NCBI GenBank assembly: GCA_003542955.1 | Contig: DPJP01000086.1 | Coordinates: 12,482 to 18,722, forward strand | DNA from: Armatimonadota bacterium | Lineage (GTDB): Bacteria; Armatimonadota; Zipacnadia; Zipacnadales; UBA11051 | Direction of reading: 5' to 3' | Length of the DNA stretch: 6,241 bases | In this document: one piece after another, positions 4,273-6,241 of the stretch | Layout of the letters: each line of letters opens with the position of its first letter | Position numbering within the stretch: the first letter of the stretch is position 1 | Notes under the pieces: generated by a model | What the model saw: only the letters and a program-made list of their open reading frames with translations | The model's database searches: none | Told to the model about the DNA's origin: nothing | Program-made: the position numbers and the translations under genes

Positions 4273-6241
4273 GTGGGTATCCGGGCTGCAATCGTAGTGC
4301 TGGTGGTGCTGTACCTGGTGCTTACCTGTGGCGGCGCAGGGGCGAAGACGGCAAGCCACATTGTGACCGCGCAGATGCGACAGAACGCGCTGGCGAATGT
4401 CGAGAAGTATGATTGGGCAAAGACCCAGCAGCAGCGGGCCGTCGGCGCCGCGGCGGCGCTGGCGGCGATGTCGGACGAGGAACTCTGGCGGATGGTCCCG
4501 AGCCAGTGGGTGCCGCGCAACTGCGGGGTTCACCAGACGGCAGGCTGCCCCAACTGTGGACAGGAGTTCTTCAAGGTCAGGGAGGTCTCCTACAACCGCT
4601 GGGCCTACAACAGCAAGGAACACCCCTGGAAGCTCCAGTGCAAGAACTGCAAGGCATTCTTCCCGGCCAATGACTACGGGGCATACTACGAGTCTGGATT
4701 GGATGACCGTGGTGAGTTCGATCCTGAAAAGGCCGACAAGAGCCTGCTCTTCAATCCGGAGCACCCCGAGCCCAACGACCCCGACCACCTCAAGTGGGTC
4801 GATGACGGCTTTGGGCTCAAGTACGGGGACGACACCCTCACCTTCATCGCCCACTACACCTACTGGCGGTGGACCGAGTGCATCAGGGCCGTCTCGCTGC
4901 TGACGAATGCGTATGCACTCACCTCCGACCCGCTCTACGCCCACAAGGCCGGCGTGCTGCTGGCCCGGTTCGCCGACATCTACCCCAATATCGACTACTC
5001 GTTCGTGGCGAAGAATGGTTGGGGCATATCCGACGGCGGCAGCCGCAAGGGGATGATCCAGGGCCGCATCTGGGAGACATCCACCGCCTCGACGCTCTCG
5101 GAGGGCTATGACACCATCTACGAGTACCTGGCCGCGGATCACGAACTCGTGGACTTCGCCGCGCAGATGCGAGAGCAATACCGCGGTCTCCCGGAGATTG
5201 CCGACCCGACCGGCATTGCCCGCCATATCGAGGACGATCTGCTGACACTGTTCTGCGAGGCGGTCATCGCCCAGAACATTGCCGGCAACGTGGGCTCCAC
5301 GCAGCGCGCGATGGCCCACGCCGCGATCGCCCTGGACCGGCCGGAGGCCACCGAGCGCTACCTGGACTGGCTGTTTGAGCCGGACGGCGGGATGATCCCG
5401 ACGATCCTGGTCGATCTCGTCTCGCGTGACGGTCCCTCCTTCGAGGCCGCGCCGGGCTACTCAAGGGCCCCCAACTCGCTGGTGCCGGTCGCCGATCTGC
5501 TGCGCTCATATCCGGCCTACACCAAGCAGGACATCTACCGCGACTACCCCAAGCTGAAGTGGGTCTTTGTGTCGCCGGCGGCCTACCGGTGCCTGAATGA
5601 GGTCAGCCCCGCGCTCGGGGACTCGAGCAAGGCGCAGCACTACACGCAGGTGACCCAGCCCATCGACCTGCTCATCAGCGGCTTCAGAGCCTACGGGACC
5701 GACGACATCGCGCAGGAGATATGGCACTCGGCCGGCCACGACCAGTCGAAGCTCGAGGCTCTCGCAGACATCTTCGACGCCGACCCGCAGGCGCTCATCA
5801 ACGAACTGGTGGCGAAGAAACCTGCACTGCCGATTCGGCTCGAGAGTGTCAACAACAGCGGCTACGGAATGGCGATCCTGCAGAGTGAGGCCACTGAGGG
5901 CGGCCGGGCAGCGTATGTCTCATACGGTCGCACGTGCGGGTCGCACCCGCACAAGGACAGGCTCAACATCGGCATCTTCGCCAAGCAGTTCGTGATGAAC
6001 CCCGACCTCGGCTACCCACTGTATACCGGCGCCTGGCCCGAGCGGCACGCGTGGACGAATCACACGATGAGCCACAACACCGTTACCGTCAACGATCGCA
6101 AGCAGGCATGCAACTGGAGCGGGAAGACCGAGCTGTTCGAGGGCGGGGGTAGCGCCCGCATCGCGATCATCGACGGCGGGCCGCCGGTGTATGAGGGTGT
6201 GACCACCTACCGGCGCGCGCTGAGCCTGATCGATGTCTCGG
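4273..6241 (+). CDS. Secreted heparinase II/III-family polysaccharide lyase with N-terminal zinc ribbon (partial at right edge)
   Basis: The frame is open from GTG 4273 to the window end, 656 codons, with the C-terminus missing. The family comprises lyases that cleave uronic-acid polysaccharides (heparin, heparan, alginate, related glycans) by beta-elimination. Residues 1-24 form a signal peptide: a positive start (R4), a hydrophobic core rich in V and L, and an AGA cleavage site before K25. Next come two Cys pairs, C92-P-N-C95-G and C123-K-N-C126, a zinc-ribbon-like module with HPWKLQC between. An alpha-helical toroid region follows from about 140 to 520, containing FEAAPGYSR with Y396, a candidate catalytic Tyr by analogy to heparinase II. 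The beta-sandwich domain starts near 530 and has H558-P-H560-K-D562-RLN565 and TMSHNTVTV with H601-N602, both hallmarks of the heparinase II/III-like domain. Substrate cannot be told from sequence alone. It follows the TSUP pair by 76 bp with no clear terminator and may share their transcript. Confidence 0.87.
   Translation, partial: MGIRAAIVVLVVLYLVLTCGGAGAKTASHIVTAQMRQNALANVEKYDWAKTQQQRAVGAAAALAAMSDEELWRMVPSQWVPRNCGVHQTAGCPNCGQEFFKVREVSYNRWAYNSKEHPWKLQCKNCKAFFPANDYGAYYESGLDDRGEFDPEKADKSLLFNPEHPEPNDPDHLKWVDDGFGLKYGDDTLTFIAHYTYWRWTECIRAVSLLTNAYALTSDPLYAHKAGVLLARFADIYPNIDYSFVAKNGWGISDGGSRKGMIQGRIWETSTASTLSEGYDTIYEYLAADHELVDFAAQMREQYRGLPEIADPTGIARHIEDDLLTLFCEAVIAQNIAGNVGSTQRAMAHAAIALDRPEATERYLDWLFEPDGGMIPTILVDLVSRDGPSFEAAPGYSRAPNSLVPVADLLRSYPAYTKQDIYRDYPKLKWVFVSPAAYRCLNEVSPALGDSSKAQHYTQVTQPIDLLISGFRAYGTDDIAQEIWHSAGHDQSKLEALADIFDADPQALINELVAKKPALPIRLESVNNSGYGMAILQSEATEGGRAAYVSYGRTCGSHPHKDRLNIGIFAKQFVMNPDLGYPLYTGAWPERHAWTNHTMSHNTVTVNDRKQACNWSGKTELFEGGGSARIAIIDGGPPVYEGVTTYRRALSLIDVS

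Noticed and set aside
3608..4297. A 229-codon plus-strand frame covering TSUP B
   Set aside because: It is the wrong frame of the clear membrane protein gene; the translation is Arg-rich with no membrane spans.
4318..4335. Possible lipobox around C19 of the lyase signal peptide
   Set aside because: The residue before the Cys is Thr rather than Gly, Ala or Ser, while an AGA cleavage site follows a few residues later; an ordinary signal peptide fits better.
4216..5319. A 367-codon open frame on the minus strand, opposite the lyase gene
   Set aside because: It is antisense to a clear heparinase II/III-family gene, has no recognisable domain, and is explained by the third-position G+C bias of the real gene.

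Overview
The window is a G+C-rich stretch of bacterial chromosome, with strong G/C third-position preference in every gene and Shine-Dalgarno sites before each start. The gene mix is a neutral-ceramidase-family hydrolase, a six-hairpin glycosidase-like protein, small TauE/SafE (TSUP) membrane proteins and a secreted heparinase II/III-type lyase with an N-terminal zinc ribbon. In my experience this mix is typical of polysaccharide-degrading, mostly uncultivated lineages such as Armatimonadota, Planctomycetota or similar phyla. That placement is an inference from gene content, and no taxonomic marker is present. I see no RNA genes, insertion sequences, CRISPR array, integrase or phage genes.

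Layout from left to right. (1) 1-574, minus strand: the N-terminal 191 codons of a neutral/alkaline non-lysosomal ceramidase-family protein, which runs off the left edge. (2) 575-777: a 203-bp divergent intergenic region with two clear inverted repeats (611-645 and 655-670) and a Shine-Dalgarno site for each flanking gene. (3) 778-2937, plus: a 719-aa cytosolic protein resembling (alpha/alpha)6-barrel glycosidases. (4) 2938-3027: a short gap with a very good extended -10 promoter (TGCTATAAT). (5) 3028-3573 and 3651-4196, plus: two tandem 181-aa paralogous TSUP-like membrane proteins, each only about one repeat of a normal TauE/SafE transporter. They align with no gaps and about 54% identity by hand count. 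(6) 4273-6241, plus: a secreted heparinase II/III-family lyase that starts at GTG and runs off the right edge.

How they may work together (inference). The lyase carries a signal peptide and would cleave a uronic-acid-containing polysaccharide outside the cytoplasm. The 719-aa protein has no signal peptide and could act on fragments inside the cell. The two half-size TSUP proteins could pair to move a small anion such as sulfite, sulfate, an organosulfonate or an organic acid. The extended -10 promoter probably drives the TSUP pair and perhaps the lyase, because I find no convincing terminator between them. The ceramidase-family gene is transcribed divergently and shares its control region with the glycosidase-like gene.

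The most unusual element is the tandem pair of single-repeat TSUP proteins. Each appears to have an extra hydrophobic segment, giving an odd number of predicted membrane spans.
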